From Bolinopsis microptera (Eukaryota; Ctenophora; Tentaculata; Lobata; Bolinopsidae), in NCBI RefSeq assembly GCF_026151205.1, contig NC_087079.1, positions 3,677,230 to 3,741,229 on the forward strand: a DNA stretch of 64,000 bases. Reading direction: 5' to 3'. Numbering within the stretch: position 1 is the stretch's first letter; every line of letters starts with the position of its first letter. Below the pieces are notes generated by a model. That model was not told where the DNA came from. It did not search any database and saw only the letters and a list, made by a program, of their open reading frames with translations. Both the position numbers and the translations under genes were made by a program. This document shows, in pieces, positions 1-10,871 of the stretch.

Positions 1-1
1 A

Positions 2-82
2 GTGCAAAATGACGGCAACGTCGTTCTCTACACTGACGGAGGTGCAGCTGTCTGGAGTACAGGGACTGCTGGAGAATGCTAG
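2..82 (+). CDS. C-terminal end of a bulb-type (GNA-like) mannose-binding lectin domain protein, 5' part outside window
   Basis: The frame open from base 2 gives 26 residues and a TAG stop at 80-82. The peptide reads QNDGNVVLYTDGGAAVWSTG, the repeat signature of B-lectin domains (QxDGNxVLY followed by a xxWSTGT turn). These domains bind mannose-type sugars and are usually secreted. The protein ends a few residues after the repeat with a Cys (GEC), as in single-domain lectins. The rest of the gene lies left of the window, so length, signal peptide and exon structure cannot be judged. The motif is short but distinctive; there is no competing reading frame here. Confidence 0.7.
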   Translation: MQNDGNVVLYTDGGAAVWSTGTAGEC

Positions 83-247
83 AACTTGACAATTCATCAA
101 ACCGTTTTTCAATAGAATTAGAATAGGAGTTATTTCAAATATTAATCAATTAAATGGTGATACAGTATAGGGGTCGTTCACATATTACGTATTAGTGTAT
201 AATATCGCTTTTTAAGTTATTTATTGTGTTTCCTTTGTTACAATTAA

Positions 248-784
248 TAATTTGTGTTTAACTGAGGGTTGGGATATGGGGCAATCCAAAATGGATTCGC
301 TGGCTGTACTAATCTTAGCCAATTCATCCGCTGTTTTCATCTCCTTCAATCAATCGTTTGTCAACAGATTAGCAGATCTCATAGCCAGAAAGAGGAAGAA
401 AAGGTACTGTGATGTAGTAAGGCTTGTAAGGGCGAGGATAAGATTTGCTATGTTATTTGCTAAGAAAAACTCTAATATTGCGCTACGAGGGTACAGAGGA
501 AAGAAGGTAGGCATCAAACATGAGACCCCTCTATCAGAAGTCTCGTACAACCTCATCCCTGCCCCGATGATGTGTTTTGAAAATTTGCGTGTATATATTT
601 GATTGTTCAAAGTTCAATTGGTAGCAATGGACCATTTCTGTTGCCTATGTATTGTGCTCTGCTAATTGCATCACTTGATTTAATTGTATGCATATATTGT
701 TTGAATGACCTTATCCAGTGGGTGCTGCTATCCATCAGATCTCAAGAGTCAAGAGTCAAGAGTGTTCGAGTATCTGAGATTTAA
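248..784 (+). repeat. Dispersed repeat, copy A, with an open frame carrying an LRGxR-type basic tail
   Basis: About 535 bp is repeated almost identically, in the same orientation, at 10872-11402. The repeat contains an open frame (252-602) ending in a basic stretch with RARIRFAMLFAKKNSNIALR. The pattern of Arg, a hydrophobic run and LRGYRG resembles the C-terminal tails of some mobile-element proteins in invertebrates, but I cannot assign a family. Both copies keep the frame open. Copy B is fused upstream to the right terminal repeat of the 5.77-10.81 kb element. Probably a fragment of a larger element rather than a host gene. Confidence 0.6.
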
Positions 785-1265
785 CAATCAAGGTTTGACC
801 CCCCCCCCCCCCCCGTAAGCATTTGAAACCCCCCCCCCCCCTCGGCTAACTTTCAAAGGCTCCGGTGAAATTGTTTACAAGATGAAACACAAAACAGCTG
901 ATCAGAGAAGATCGTTTTCAATTTTCTCAAATACTTGGAGGCCAGTAGGCTGGTTTCGACCGGCTACGTTATGGTTTGATAAGCTTGCTAGTATCTAGTT
1001 GTGATAATCCAGTAAGTTCTTTGTCTTAATTTAATATGAGCCGTTTAATATACTGTTTTGCTTCTAATTTAATAGGCTCGTGGTATATAGTCGGGTACCG
1101 CGCACGATTGGCCACGCCGAGCTGCGAAGGATTGACATCGTGAATCAAGAGATAAAGGTCATAGAAGCGAGCAATAGACTAGCATTTAGCAAGCTAAGTA
1201 AGTAACATTATAGCTAACTAAAGCACTTTTTGATACAGAACTATTCAACTGCACACACCGCAATT
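785..1265. other. Non-coding stretch with two poly-C tracts
   Basis: Two C homopolymers lie at about 800-814 and 830-841, 15 bases apart. I see no convincing coding frame, RNA gene or terminal repeat in the remainder. Confidence 0.5.
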
Positions 1266-1283
1266 GCTATTGTTTGAACTTTG

Positions 1284-2098
1284 ATCCATGTCTCCCTTTG
1301 GACATTGGATATGCGCAGCCGTACATCCTTCCACCTGTTTATTGCCTAATCTTCAATATGAACGCATGTCTGGTCTAATTTCTAGTGTTTTCCGATCACT
1401 AACTATTAAAAAGTGTTCTGCTGGACCCCACCCAAATTTCACGTGCCTCCTCAGTTTCCTCCACCTTTTGTTAATGTTAGTTTAATCTTCAACATGAAAA
1501 CGTGTCTGGTGGTCTCACACTAAAGTTTCTATTGTTTTCCATTGATCACTAACTATTAAAAAGTGTTCTGCTGGACCCCTCCTAAATTTCATGTGCCTCC
1601 CCAGTTTCCTCCACCTTTTGTTTATGTTAGTTTAATGTTCAACATGAAAACGTGTCTGGTGGTCTCACACTAAAGTTTTTATTGTTTTCCATTGATCGCT
1701 AACTGGCAATGAGTGTTCTCCTGGACTCCTCCAAAATTCCATGTCTCACTCTACTATAGAGTCGATCTTCGAGATTTTTCTAAAAGGGTCCCGGAAAGTT
1801 AATCTTAATCATTATGGCAAACTCTCAAAATTTAGGTCAGATCGATTTAATGAAAATTCAACTGTTGTTGTCCTTCTTACTTTCTTAAGCATTCAACATG
1901 GGGGGCGTCTACAATGTACATCTTTTAACAATTTGGGAGGGGCGGGTCCAGCAAATAACTAATTTGTCATTGCTAGTTAGCGATCAATGGAAAACAATAG
2001 AAACTTTAGTTTGAGACCACCATGCCAGACACGTTTTCATGTTGAAGAATGGAGATTAAACTAACATAAACAAAAGTTGGAAGGAACTGGGGAGACAT
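1284..2098. repeat. Fold-back repeat with internal tandem copies
   Basis: The motif AACATGAAAACGTGTCTGG followed by GGTCTCACACTAAAG occurs twice in tandem (about 1490-1550 and 1640-1690). It occurs once inverted at about 1975-2075, making an imperfect stem around 1740-1960. The 1284-1480 part recurs in direct orientation at 2751-2930, and the inverted arm recurs at 2940-3030. The structure is that of a small non-autonomous fold-back element present twice side by side. No coding sequence is supported. Confidence 0.6.
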
Positions 2099-2640
2099 GG
2101 AATTTTGGATGATGATTAATCACTCTACACTCGACTGTCACGTGACTTTTTCTGCTATCAATATTTTCCCCATATTATTTTTCACGTATTTCATATTTTC
2201 TTAATTATGACTTCATCGATTTACTATCAACTTATCTGCAAAAAAGGGGGCCAAAAGTCAGTGGGCATACGTTGGCCTTAATAGCTCCACCATGTTTTAT
2301 ATTTGAGAGCTGTTGCTTTGCAGATGACATACTGTACTTACTGGTTCGAGGATTCCGTCGTCAAAATTTGAAAATTCGAATATTTTAGACCACGCCCATT
2401 CAATATTAAGGACATTGACCTAGAAAGTGTCCGTCGCCGCACATAGGACAAGCACTGGTGCTTGATTTGCGAATGGTATGGAGGTGTTTGTTTAAGCCAC
2501 AATTTCCCGTGATGAGGTGCACTGCAGTTCTGTAATTTTGTCTGTTGTTGCTTAGTGTAGTGTTAAGATTTTTGATGAAGTTGATGTGTTTGTGACCGAG
2601 TGTCAGTTTAGTGTGTCTGTGGTCTGGGTCCATCAGTTAA
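2040..2640 (-). mobile_element. 5'-truncated non-LTR retrotransposon fragment (C-terminal zinc-knuckle end plus 3' tail)
   Basis: Read on the minus strand, 2633 down to 2406 encodes the typical end of a Jockey/I-type ORF2. A HLITGNCGLNKHLHTI block is followed by a Cys-Cys-His-Cys knuckle CPMCGDGHFLGQC and a stop. LINE copies commonly lose their 5' ends, which explains the start near 2640. The 3' tail (2406 down to about 2040) recurs at 3007-3410. The assignment rests on the conserved ITGxCGLNKHLH pattern; the exact clade is open. Confidence 0.6.
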
Positions 2641-2750
2641 CCAGGTTTCCTGATTTAGTCTGGTGACTTTGTCGTCGATCAGGCGTTTGATGTAAGATTA
2701 TAAAGAACTCTCCAGCTACACACACCGCAATTGCTATTGTTTGAACTTTG

Positions 2751-3411
2751 ATCCATGTCTCCCTTTGGACATTGGATAAGCAAAGCCGTACATCCTTCCA
2801 CCTGTTTATTGGCATTGCCTAATCTTCAACATGAACGCATGTCTGGTCTAATTTCTAGTGTTTCCCGATCAATAACTATTAAAAAGTGTTCTGCTGGACC
2901 CCTCCCAAATTTCATGTGTCCAGAAGAGAACTCATTTGTCATTGCCAGTTAGCGACCATTGGAAAACAATAGAAACTTTAGTGTGAGACCACCAGACACG
3001 TTTCCATGTTGAAGATTAATCTAACATAAACAAAAGGTGGAAGGAACTGGGGAGAAATGGAATTTTGGATGATGATTAATCACTCTACACTCAACTGTCA
3101 CGTGACTTTTTCTGCTATCATTATTTTCCCCTTATTGTTTTTCACGTATTTCATTTTTTCCTTAATTATGACTTCATCGATTTACTATCAATTTATCTGC
3201 AAAAAAGGGGGCCAAAAGTCAGTGGGCATACGTTGGCCTTAATAGCTCCACCATGTTTTATATTTGAGAGCTGTTGCTTTGCAGATGACATACTGTACTT
3301 ACTGGTTCGAGGATTCCGTCGTCAAAATTTGAAAATTCGAATATTTTAGACCACGCCCATTCAATATTAAGGACATTGACCTAGAAAGTGTCCGTCGCCG
3401 CACATAGGACA
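2751..3411. repeat. Second copy of the fold-back arm and LINE 3' tail
   Basis: 2751-2930 repeats 1284-1480, and 3007-3411 repeats 2040-2447 with scattered substitutions, both in direct orientation. The second copy includes the final residues of the same zinc knuckle on the minus strand and stops at the start of the hAT-type coding remnant. The two copies imply one segmental duplication of a composite of about 1 kb, not two independent insertions. Confidence 0.6.
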
Positions 3412-4725
3412 ATTAGTACTGGTGCTTGCCATCAGGATGTTACTCTACAAACTGACGGCTGGAGGGACAATCAACGGAGACTTTTGCTGAATGTTTTGTT
3501 TGGAACAGTAGCCAAAACTTTCTACTACACGAGCAAGGAAACTCTGGGCATTTCAAAGAATGCGGATTACCTGGAAGACTTCATTTGTACAAGTATCGAG
3601 GGGTTTGGACTTTGGTGCTCAGAAAGTGTATCAGATCATTACTGACAACGCGTCCGCTGTTAGTAAAGCAAGAGATAAAGTGACGGAGACGTATCTTCAC
3701 ATAGTAACCGGCGGCTGCACTTCCCATTCTCTTGACCCACACCTTGAGGACATCGGGAGCCTGTCATTGTTCAAAGATCTTCTTGCTGATAGTAAGGAGG
3801 TTGTGAAATTCGTAAGAAATCACGGAACAATCTTGGCTGCATACAGGAAGTCTGCTAACTCAACTGAACTTGAAATGTACAACGAGACACGGTTCACAAC
3901 TGAAGTAACTATGGTAAGGTCCATGATAAAATACTGTGACTATCTAGAAGAGGCGATCGTTGCTCCAGCCGTCAAAGAGTGAATTTCCCATTCCCCCAAG
4001 AAGACCAAGGACTTGTATCAAAAAATCAAGGATATCATCATGAGCCAAAATTTTGGAAAAAGGCTGAGTCCTTAATTAATCTACTAGTAGTAGTACTAGT
4101 CACCCCAGCGGTGAAACTGCTAAGAATCGCAGATGACATGGAAGATGATGATGGTCGAGCGATCGAGCCCATGGGAGAATGTTATTTCAAATCATACGAA
4201 CTGCAGGTACATTACAGTAATTTCAAACACACTGATATTCCAAACGTCGTCGTGACTTCCTGTTCCCGATCTTTCAATGACAGTTGGTCCCTGTACCACA
4301 ATGAATACCATTCTGTTGGGTGGTTTCTGAATCCAGTATACCGAAGACATGCTCAACACACTAACAAAGATATCATGGGAGAATTCTTTACGGTGATTGA
4401 TAAGACCCCGGAAATTAATGCCGCTGAAGCTACTGTTGAATTATCCAAGTACAGAAACTTTAAGGATACAACGAGTTTGACACTCGCTACTGATACCGAG
4501 AGAAAACTCAGGCCGTCAGATTGGTGGCTATCATTCGGCAGCGATCTGCCTAATTTACAAAAACTCTCTAAGATTGTTATGAGGCAGCCTATTTCTGCAA
4601 CACGCTGCGAGGAAAACTGGTCGGCCTATGATCACATCCTAACAAAGAAAAGAAACAAATTAACCCCGGGGCGGGCATCTAAACTGGTTCATATCTGTTT
4701 TAACAAAAAGGTTATCAAGAAGTAG
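3412..4725 (+). pseudogene. Decayed hAT-like transposase of the DUF659 type
   Basis: Three consecutive frames together give a transposase-like protein. 3412-3645 holds DVTLQTDGWRDNQRRLLLNV, the TDGW start of DUF659 domains. A frame change near 3600-3630 leads into ITDNASAV and CTSHSLDPHLEDIG (to 3982). A stop or frame change at 3980 leads into 3979-4725. The last part carries the hAT C-terminal dimerisation signature, with W-W near DWWLSFGSDLPNLQKLSKIV and then CEENWSAYDHILTKKRNKL. In intact families these catalyse cut-and-paste transposition using an RNase H-like fold. Two breaks make it non-functional, and the N-terminal BED finger is missing. I could not find terminal inverted repeats. Confidence 0.75.
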
Positions 4726-5313
4726 TTTAGGCTAAAGTGATTCACCATTTAGTGAGACCTTACCATGACCATGTGCTTGTTAATTGTTTCCAAATTTCCA
4801 GTTTTAAGTTTTGACATGTCAACATATTCAATGTTGTTTTTTTATTAATCAAACTCAATTCCCCGGCATCAGATTTTACGTTTTGTTTAAATTTTAATTC
4901 CCAATTGATTGAATGATCAGCATGAAATTTATAAAATTTCTTTCTAAGTAATTCAACTTAAACATTGTTATTTATTTTCCATACTTCAAATTTTATTCTA
5001 TTACTTTGTTTTACTGATTACTATACAATATAGAAATTTCTATAACTTAAAATTTGATAAATTAGCGCATATTAAGATGTTTCATATTTGATATTTCCAG
5101 AAAGTATAACCAAAACTCTATTTAACATCTGATGTTGCTCTCTTAGTAGGTGGCATGGTCATAATCTCATTTCTTGCTTACTGATAGAAAGATGAAACTG
5201 CAGCTGATTCACACCCCTCTTAGTTATTCGTGTTACATGTACAGCAACTTAGAAAGCAAGAGAATTCAACAGTCAACACAACTGGCAAATTTCATTGGTC
5301 ATACCACTACATT
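4726..5313. other. AT-rich non-coding stretch
   Basis: Follows the transposase remnant. No open frame with family resemblance, RNA gene or repeat arm was recognised. Confidence 0.5.
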
Positions 5314-5628
5314 GGCTGGGTGGCCTAGTGGTTAGAGCTTCCGCCTTCTGTAAAGAAGGTTCAGGGTTCGAATCCCAGTGTCACTCAGTCTAGGGAGTAG
5401 CTAAGGATTCATTGGATCTATGCGATCTCCTCGGTCGACTCAGCCGAATGATAGGAAACTTGATTGAGGGTTAAATGAGGAGGGGTGCCTGTGCCAAAAG
5501 ATCAAGAATCTTAGGATACTCCTTCAGAACATCTACAATGTAGTGTACTGTAAAACAAGGGCGGTCGAACTATTCGATGACCCTGTAGAGGAATCTACGA
5601 ACTTTACAAATTAAATTATTATTATACA
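5314..5628 (+). mobile_element. tRNA-derived SINE
   Basis: The head (5314-5390) is tRNA-like. It has an A box TGGCCTAGTGG (5321-5331), an anticodon-arm-like CCTTC...GAAGG hairpin and a perfect B box GGTTCGAATCC (5364-5374). These are internal RNA polymerase III promoter elements. A non-tRNA body of about 240 bp follows and ends in a short ATTATTAT tail, as SINEs do. The anticodon stem has one loop base too few for a real tRNA, so this is not a functional tRNA gene. The partner LINE supplying its 3' end is not identified. Confidence 0.7.
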
Positions 5629-5766
5629 TTTTGAATTTTCACGTGAGTCGGCTTGATTAGATTATGCGAACGTTTTTTCTCGTTTTTTGAAAAAAAAATA
5701 GAAAAAGCACGTTTTGAACGTTTTTTGAGTTTACCATTTACGTTTTTCACAACCCTGGTTCATTGA

Positions 5767-6428
5767 CCTTCTAGCGCACCGTTTTCACACCAAAAAAATC
5801 ATTTTGAGAATACCCATTTTTGTAATCGACCATTTCCTGGTTAAGAGTGCAATTTTCGGAGAAAATAATTTTTTGGTTGAGACGCAAATTATTGAGATAG
5901 CGAGCTAAATTTTTTAAAAATCTGTTTGTGTACTGTTCTACATGGGTGTAAAATTTCATTACCGTATCTCAAAAGGCTGATGTGTTATATAACCTTTAAA
6001 GTCAAAAAGCTGAAATTGTCCTTTCAGGCTCATTTTGATCAAAAGTCAGTCAGGGAACATAGGGTCGTTTTTGATGCTTGAAATGAAATTGTTCTCTGAA
6101 TTCTGGCGCAGTTTTTGATGACCTCAAAAATGTGTTTACTCACTTTTATTCAGATCTATTGGACCTCAAAGTTATAAAAAAGGAGTTACAATATTTTTAT
6201 TTTTGTCGTAAAAATGTTTCTGAAACCACAGAAAACCAGGTGAAAAAGACCCTGTACGTAATGGTTAAGAAATTATTCTGGCGAACAAAAATCGTGTATT
6301 TTTTCCCCTGGGTGATTGTAAGATATTTGGTATGTTTGCCCCAAACGTCCAAAGTTACTCGATTTGGGGCTAATATTTTATGCTGGAGTTGTTAACAGTA
6401 AACAGACAGGCTTTGAAACATGATTTTG
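5767..6428 (+). repeat. Left terminal inverted repeat of the 5 kb element
   Basis: Reverse complement of 9998-10807. Matching landmarks include TTTTTTGGTTGAGACG, TAGCGAGCTAAAT, AATGTTTCTGAAACC(A) and CAGGCTTTGAAACATG. The poorly conserved central parts and one extra block in the other arm show that the copy is not recent. Confidence 0.8.
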
Positions 6429-6509
6429 GCAACAAATACTTGTTCAAAAGAGATGTTACAAACTACAGTATAAAAACCAATGTTAAATTGTTTTACAAAC
6501 AATAATAGT

Positions 6510-6900
6510 TAAACATGATACGAACAGAGGCGTAACTTAGGGCCCCGCAGACCCCGCTGTGCGGGGGGGCGCCGTATAAGGGGGGCGCAATTTTCCTGAA
6601 TTTTAGGCCCTTTCACTGAAAAAACGCCTTGTTTGGGTATTTCCCTGTCCAATTTAGCGTTCGGTCGACGCGAAAAAAATATTTGGGGTATCCTTTTTTG
6701 CTTCAGGGGCGCAAAAAGCTGTATAGTAGGGGGGCGAGAAAAAAAGTACCCGGCAAGACTGATGAAAATCTTCCCTACGGCTTCACAGACTCGAGAGTAC
6801 TTCTTAAAGAAAGTGAAATCCCCCCTTTTATATGGTCGAGATGCTCAGTAGCCGAGCAAATTCTATGGGGTATGTGTTACCACTTACCAACCACAATGCC
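6510..6900 (+). repeat. Interspersed repeat inside the 5 kb element, G-rich head
   Basis: Begins AGGCGTAACTTAGGGCCCCG and continues with G-rich tracts GCGGGGGGGCG. Open frames across it (92 and 72 residues) overlap each other and show no domain, so I treat it as non-coding repeat DNA. Confidence 0.4.
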
Positions 6901-7017
6901 TAAATAAATATTAGATGTCAATTATTTGTTGTTGCTGATAGTACGAGAAAAGTACATAGCATGTGCTTCATTGCATTGTAATACATTTTTTATTTTAACG
7001 ACATTTCGTATATTTTC

Positions 7018-9890
7018 AGGCAGTAGTAGATCGTAGCACCGGTAACCACGAAAGATGCACGGATAGATGCAACAAAGGAGCAGCGAAAAAATGTATCTCT
7101 ATTATTTCCAGCGACAAAAAGGCTAAGGTCAAGGAGTTCTTTGAGAGCTATAATGGCAGAATCTCTCACCAAGATGAAGTCTACGTCGGAGGTTAGAGAT
7201 AGTTGCAATTCATTTGCGTAATTCAGTTTAATATTTTAGCCATGAGGGTACTGTTGCCCAGTAGGGGTATTTACATACTTTTTACCCGAACTGTGTGTCC
7301 TCTTCCAGGTAGAATCTGTTCATCGGTCAGTGATATCGTACGTGGGTTACAAACTATGTGTCTTCCCCAAATCTGTACACAGAAGGGTAGCGTTAGCCAT
7401 TAGCGTTCGCAACGATGAAGTTGACAAAACTATCGTCACTCTACACAGAGAGCTACAACTACCAAGACTCTCCCACAAATCTGTGAAGCGACTAGGTTTG
7501 TTGAAGAGATATAATTGCTAGGCCATAATAAAGTTAGTGTCTTTTGAACGTAACAGTTCGCATGCATGTTCTAAAAATTCATGGAGCACCTAGAATATAG
7601 ATCCAATACAATAGTGATACGTTATTATGAATATATGATACCCCTATGGCATAAGTAAAGTTGTTTCACATTGAAAAATATCAGGTAAGTACAAGAAACG
7701 GAAACGTTCCTCTGCAATCCGGAAAAACCAGAACGTCCGGCGCTTAAAAAACAAACAGAAACAGGCCGTCCGGACAGCTCGTTACAAATTGAGCGAGTAT
7801 GACAGAGGAGCAGAGCTCTGTCCTGTCAACCAGGTCACCCTCCGAAAATACAACTTGGCCAAGAGTGTGGTTGTTTACGATTTAGAGACAGCCGGGTTAC
7901 GTAGAGAGAATGACATACTCCAGGTGAGAATTATAGCAATATCATACTGATATGACCAGTAAACACTATAATGTCTTCTTGACAAATTACACAATAACTA
8001 TAACTAAAATCTGCATACACATTGATTATATCTGAAGTATGTTAGTTTCGAATACATAGCACATTTTTACAAATTGTTCAATATACTCATTCTACTTACT
8101 TACTTGGGGTTGCTTCATAGATCCTCTATCGGGTCATCAGAACGGCTGACCACCCGTGCAGCGAAGTTGCTGTCTTTTCTGCGCTCCAGTTCAATAACGA
8201 ATTCCCGTTCTGGCAACAATATCCAGTAACAGGAGGTTCGTCCGGAATAGATGTAACAAACTCCGTCAACAATGACTTGATGGCCAACATTTCTCAGATT
8301 GCTGCTGTACGCTTCGATCCCTCCACTGGCACGATCATAGAGGAGTTCACAGAATACATCCTGCCTACTGGTCCATGGTCCGGTTTCGGCCGATGCTTCA
8401 AAAGTCAATGGAATTTTTGAGGTCGGGGGCAAACTCTGCAAGTCTTATCGCTCGTGCGCGGCACCCGACTACCATGAGCCTAACGGAGTGATGGAACAAT
8501 TGTCAGCCTCACCCAGCACGTCTTGTCTTTGACAAATTTGCAAGATGTCAGATGGGTATTGAACCTCCAGGGTGGGGAGGAGCTGGAGCCAGCACAAGTC
8601 ATTTGTGTTGGTTACAACAACTCGAGCTTTGATGACCATTGTCTTCTAAATCTAAGTCCTTGAAAGACAATGACCCAGAAAAACTCGACCCAGAACTTTT
8701 CATCATAGTGCGGCGGAAGTTGTTTACACTCACAGTTGACATACTAAGAATGCTAAAACTGAACGGTACCTTTGAGAAAAACTTTGTGGCCTGTGGGGGT
8801 TCGGTAGAAGAAACCAGCCAGCTCCATGATGCTCTTCATGATTGCTTTGGCAAATATAATGAGCACTTTGAAAGTGACTTTAGAAATTATGAGCTCTAGC
8901 TGCCGCTCTTTAGAGAGTGTTATTCAGCGTTGTACTAATCCGATCCTAAAAGCGGGTCTCATCACTGATACTGTCGCATTGAAAATGACAGAACAATTGT
9001 CATGTGAAAGTTACCTCATCATGAGTGATGAAGAAGTAACCAAAATGTTTGTTACCCTGGGGGTTCGTCAATGGTCAAGCTTCCATAAAAATTTGCTTGA
9101 ATAAACGTAGCCATTACATTGATTCGAATCAATGATGTACAGTTTTAATTTTATCATGGGGGGGGGGGGGGGGGGGCAACCATATTAAAGTATATTAAAA
9201 TGTAGGATTTTTTCCAATTTTGACCCGGGGATATATTTTAATATACTTTAATATACTTTAATATACTTTAATGTACTTTAATATACCTACATTTTCTCCA
9301 TTAAAATGTTGAATCCATATTTCTTACCATATACTTGACCAATTTATGAGCCAAAATATATGAATTGAGAGTCATTTGTGTTGGTTACAACAACTCGAGC
9401 TTTGATGACCATTGACGTCTTCTAAGTCATTGTAGAAACAAACTCGACCCAGAACTTTTCATCATAGTGCGGCGGTTAAGTTGTTCACAGTTGACATACT
9501 AAGAATGCTAAAACTGAACGGTACCTTGGAGAAAAACGTTGTGGCCTGTGGGGGTTCGGTAGAAGAAACCAGCCAGCTCCATGATGCTCTTCATGATTGC
9601 AAGGCTTTGGCAAAGATAATGAGCACTTTGAAAGTGACTTTAGAAATTATGAACTCTAGTTGCCGCTCTTTAGAGAGTGTTATTCAGCGTTGTACTAATC
9701 CGATCCTAAAAGCGGGTCTCATCACTGATACTGTCGCATTGAAAATGACAGAACAATTGTCATGTGAAAGTTACCTCAGCATGAGTGATGAGGAAGTAAC
9801 CAAAATGTTTGTAACCCTGGGGGTTCGTCAAGCTTCCATAAAAATGTGCTTGAATAAACGTAGCCATTATATTGATTCGAATCAATGATG
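7018..9890 (+). pseudogene. DEDDh 3'-5' exonuclease-like gene, multi-exon, frameshifted and with its 3' half duplicated
   Basis: Likely exons are 7020-7192 (Cys-rich start, CTDRCNKGAAKKC), about 7319-7497 and about 7682-7923, then from about 8301. The third exon is very basic (KYKKRKRSS...) and ends in the Exo I motif VVYDLETAGL. The intron after DILQ closes onto IAAVRFDPSTGTIIEEFTEY, a normal continuation of DnaQ-like exonucleases. Exo II is YNNSSFDDHCLL (about 8610-8650), and Exo III is HDALHD, twice (8829-8846 and about 9580-9597). All acidic positions and the His of the DEDDh family are present, so the ancestor was probably an active nuclease. It is now broken: frame changes near 8385 and 8500, and a stop near 8650. 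The segment from Exo II to the stop exists as two tandem copies. Confidence 0.65.
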
Positions 9891-9908
9891 TACAGTTTTA
9901 ATTTTAAT
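8597..9908 (+). repeat. Tandem duplication of the exonuclease 3' half (8597-9150 and 9372-9908)
   Basis: Both copies begin AGTCATTTGTGTTGGTTACA and run through Exo II, Exo III and the shared end (SLESVIQRCTNPILKAGLIT). Copy 2 keeps HDALHDCKALAKIM in one frame, whereas copy 1 has lost bases there and changes frame. Copy 2 is therefore closer to the ancestral reading. The spacer holds a poly-G tract (about 9161-9176) and an 11-12 bp minisatellite. Confidence 0.8.
9187..9290. repeat. AT-rich minisatellite (TTTAATATACT units)
   Basis: About five head-to-tail copies of an 11-bp TTTAATATACT unit at 9234-9290, with related inverted units at 9187-9203. It separates the two exonuclease half-copies. 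Confidence 0.8.
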
Positions 9909-9997
9909 TATAGTTCTGATGTTTTTAATATTTTATAATCAAAGCACAAAGCTTAGTTTCTCTCTCGATGTCGACTACAAATTGATGTCCAAATGTA

Positions 9998-10807
9998 AAA
10001 TCATGTTTCAAAGCCTGTCTGTTTACTGTTAATAACTAGTAATAGACTACAGCATAATATATTAGCCACAAATCGAGTAACTTTGGACGTTTGGGGCAAA
10101 CATACCAAATATCTTACAATCACCCAGGGGAAAAAATACACGATTTTTGTTCGCCAGAATAATTTCCTAACCATTACAGGGTCTTAGAGCACATTGAAGC
10201 GGACCATTTTCACCTAAAATTGGAGTCCAAGCTTCGTTTCTGTGGTTTCAGAAACATTTTTACGACAAAAAATAAAAATATTGTAACTCCTTTTTTATAA
10301 CTTTGAGGTCCAATAGATCTGAATAAAAATGAAACTGAGTGGAGTTGGGTTAAAAACATATAAGAGATACGGTGATTTAACTTGTAGAAGCTTTCAATAA
10401 ACATGTGTTAATCGTCGTCAGCTGAATGTGATGTGGTGGACAATGCTTATATGTGAATAAAAATGAGTAAAAACATTTTTGAGGTCATCAAAAACTGCGC
10501 CAGAATTCAGAGAACAATTTCATGTCGAGCATCAAAAACGACCCTATGTTCCCTGACTGACTTTTGATCTAAATGAGCCTGAAAGGACAATTTCAGCTTT
10601 TTTTACTTTAAAAGGTTATAACACATCAGCCTTTTGAGATACGGTAATGAAATTTTAGCTCGCTATCTCAATAATTAGCTAAATTATAGCGTCTCAACCA
10701 AAAAATTATTTTTTCCGAAAATTGCACTCTTAACCAGGAAATGGTGGATTACAAAAATGGGTATTCTCAAAATAATTTTTTTGTTGTGGAAACGGTGCGC
10801 TAGAAGG
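9998..10807 (-). repeat. Right terminal inverted repeat of the 5 kb element
   Basis: Mirror of 5767-6428 with an additional block of about 150 bp near 10330-10480. The outer end is GCGCTAGAAGG at 10797-10807. Confidence 0.8.
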
Positions 10808-10871
10808 CCACTAAAACTGCCTATGAGGTCATTTGGGTTGGACAGATTTGGTGTATGCCCCCTTAATATAA

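Larger units (their letters stand above)
5767..10807. mobile_element. About 5 kb element with long terminal inverted repeats carrying a DEDDh exonuclease pseudogene
   Basis: Both outer ends read inward as CCTTCTAGCGCACCGTTT. The left arm spans 5767-6428 and the right arm 9998-10807, inverted, with scattered substitutions and one extra block in the right arm. Between the arms lie the exonuclease-like gene (7018-9890), an interspersed repeat starting AGGCGTAACTTAGGGCCCC at about 6528, and AT-rich minisatellite DNA. No transposase is recognisable, and I see no obvious target-site duplication (CATTGA at the left, CCACTA at the right). Either a non-autonomous element that captured the gene, or a member of a family whose mobility enzyme is not one I recognise. 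Confidence 0.7.

Noticed and set aside
5314..5390. A functional tRNA gene
   Set aside because: A and B boxes are good but the anticodon loop does not have seven bases with T at position 33, and a SINE body and tail follow.
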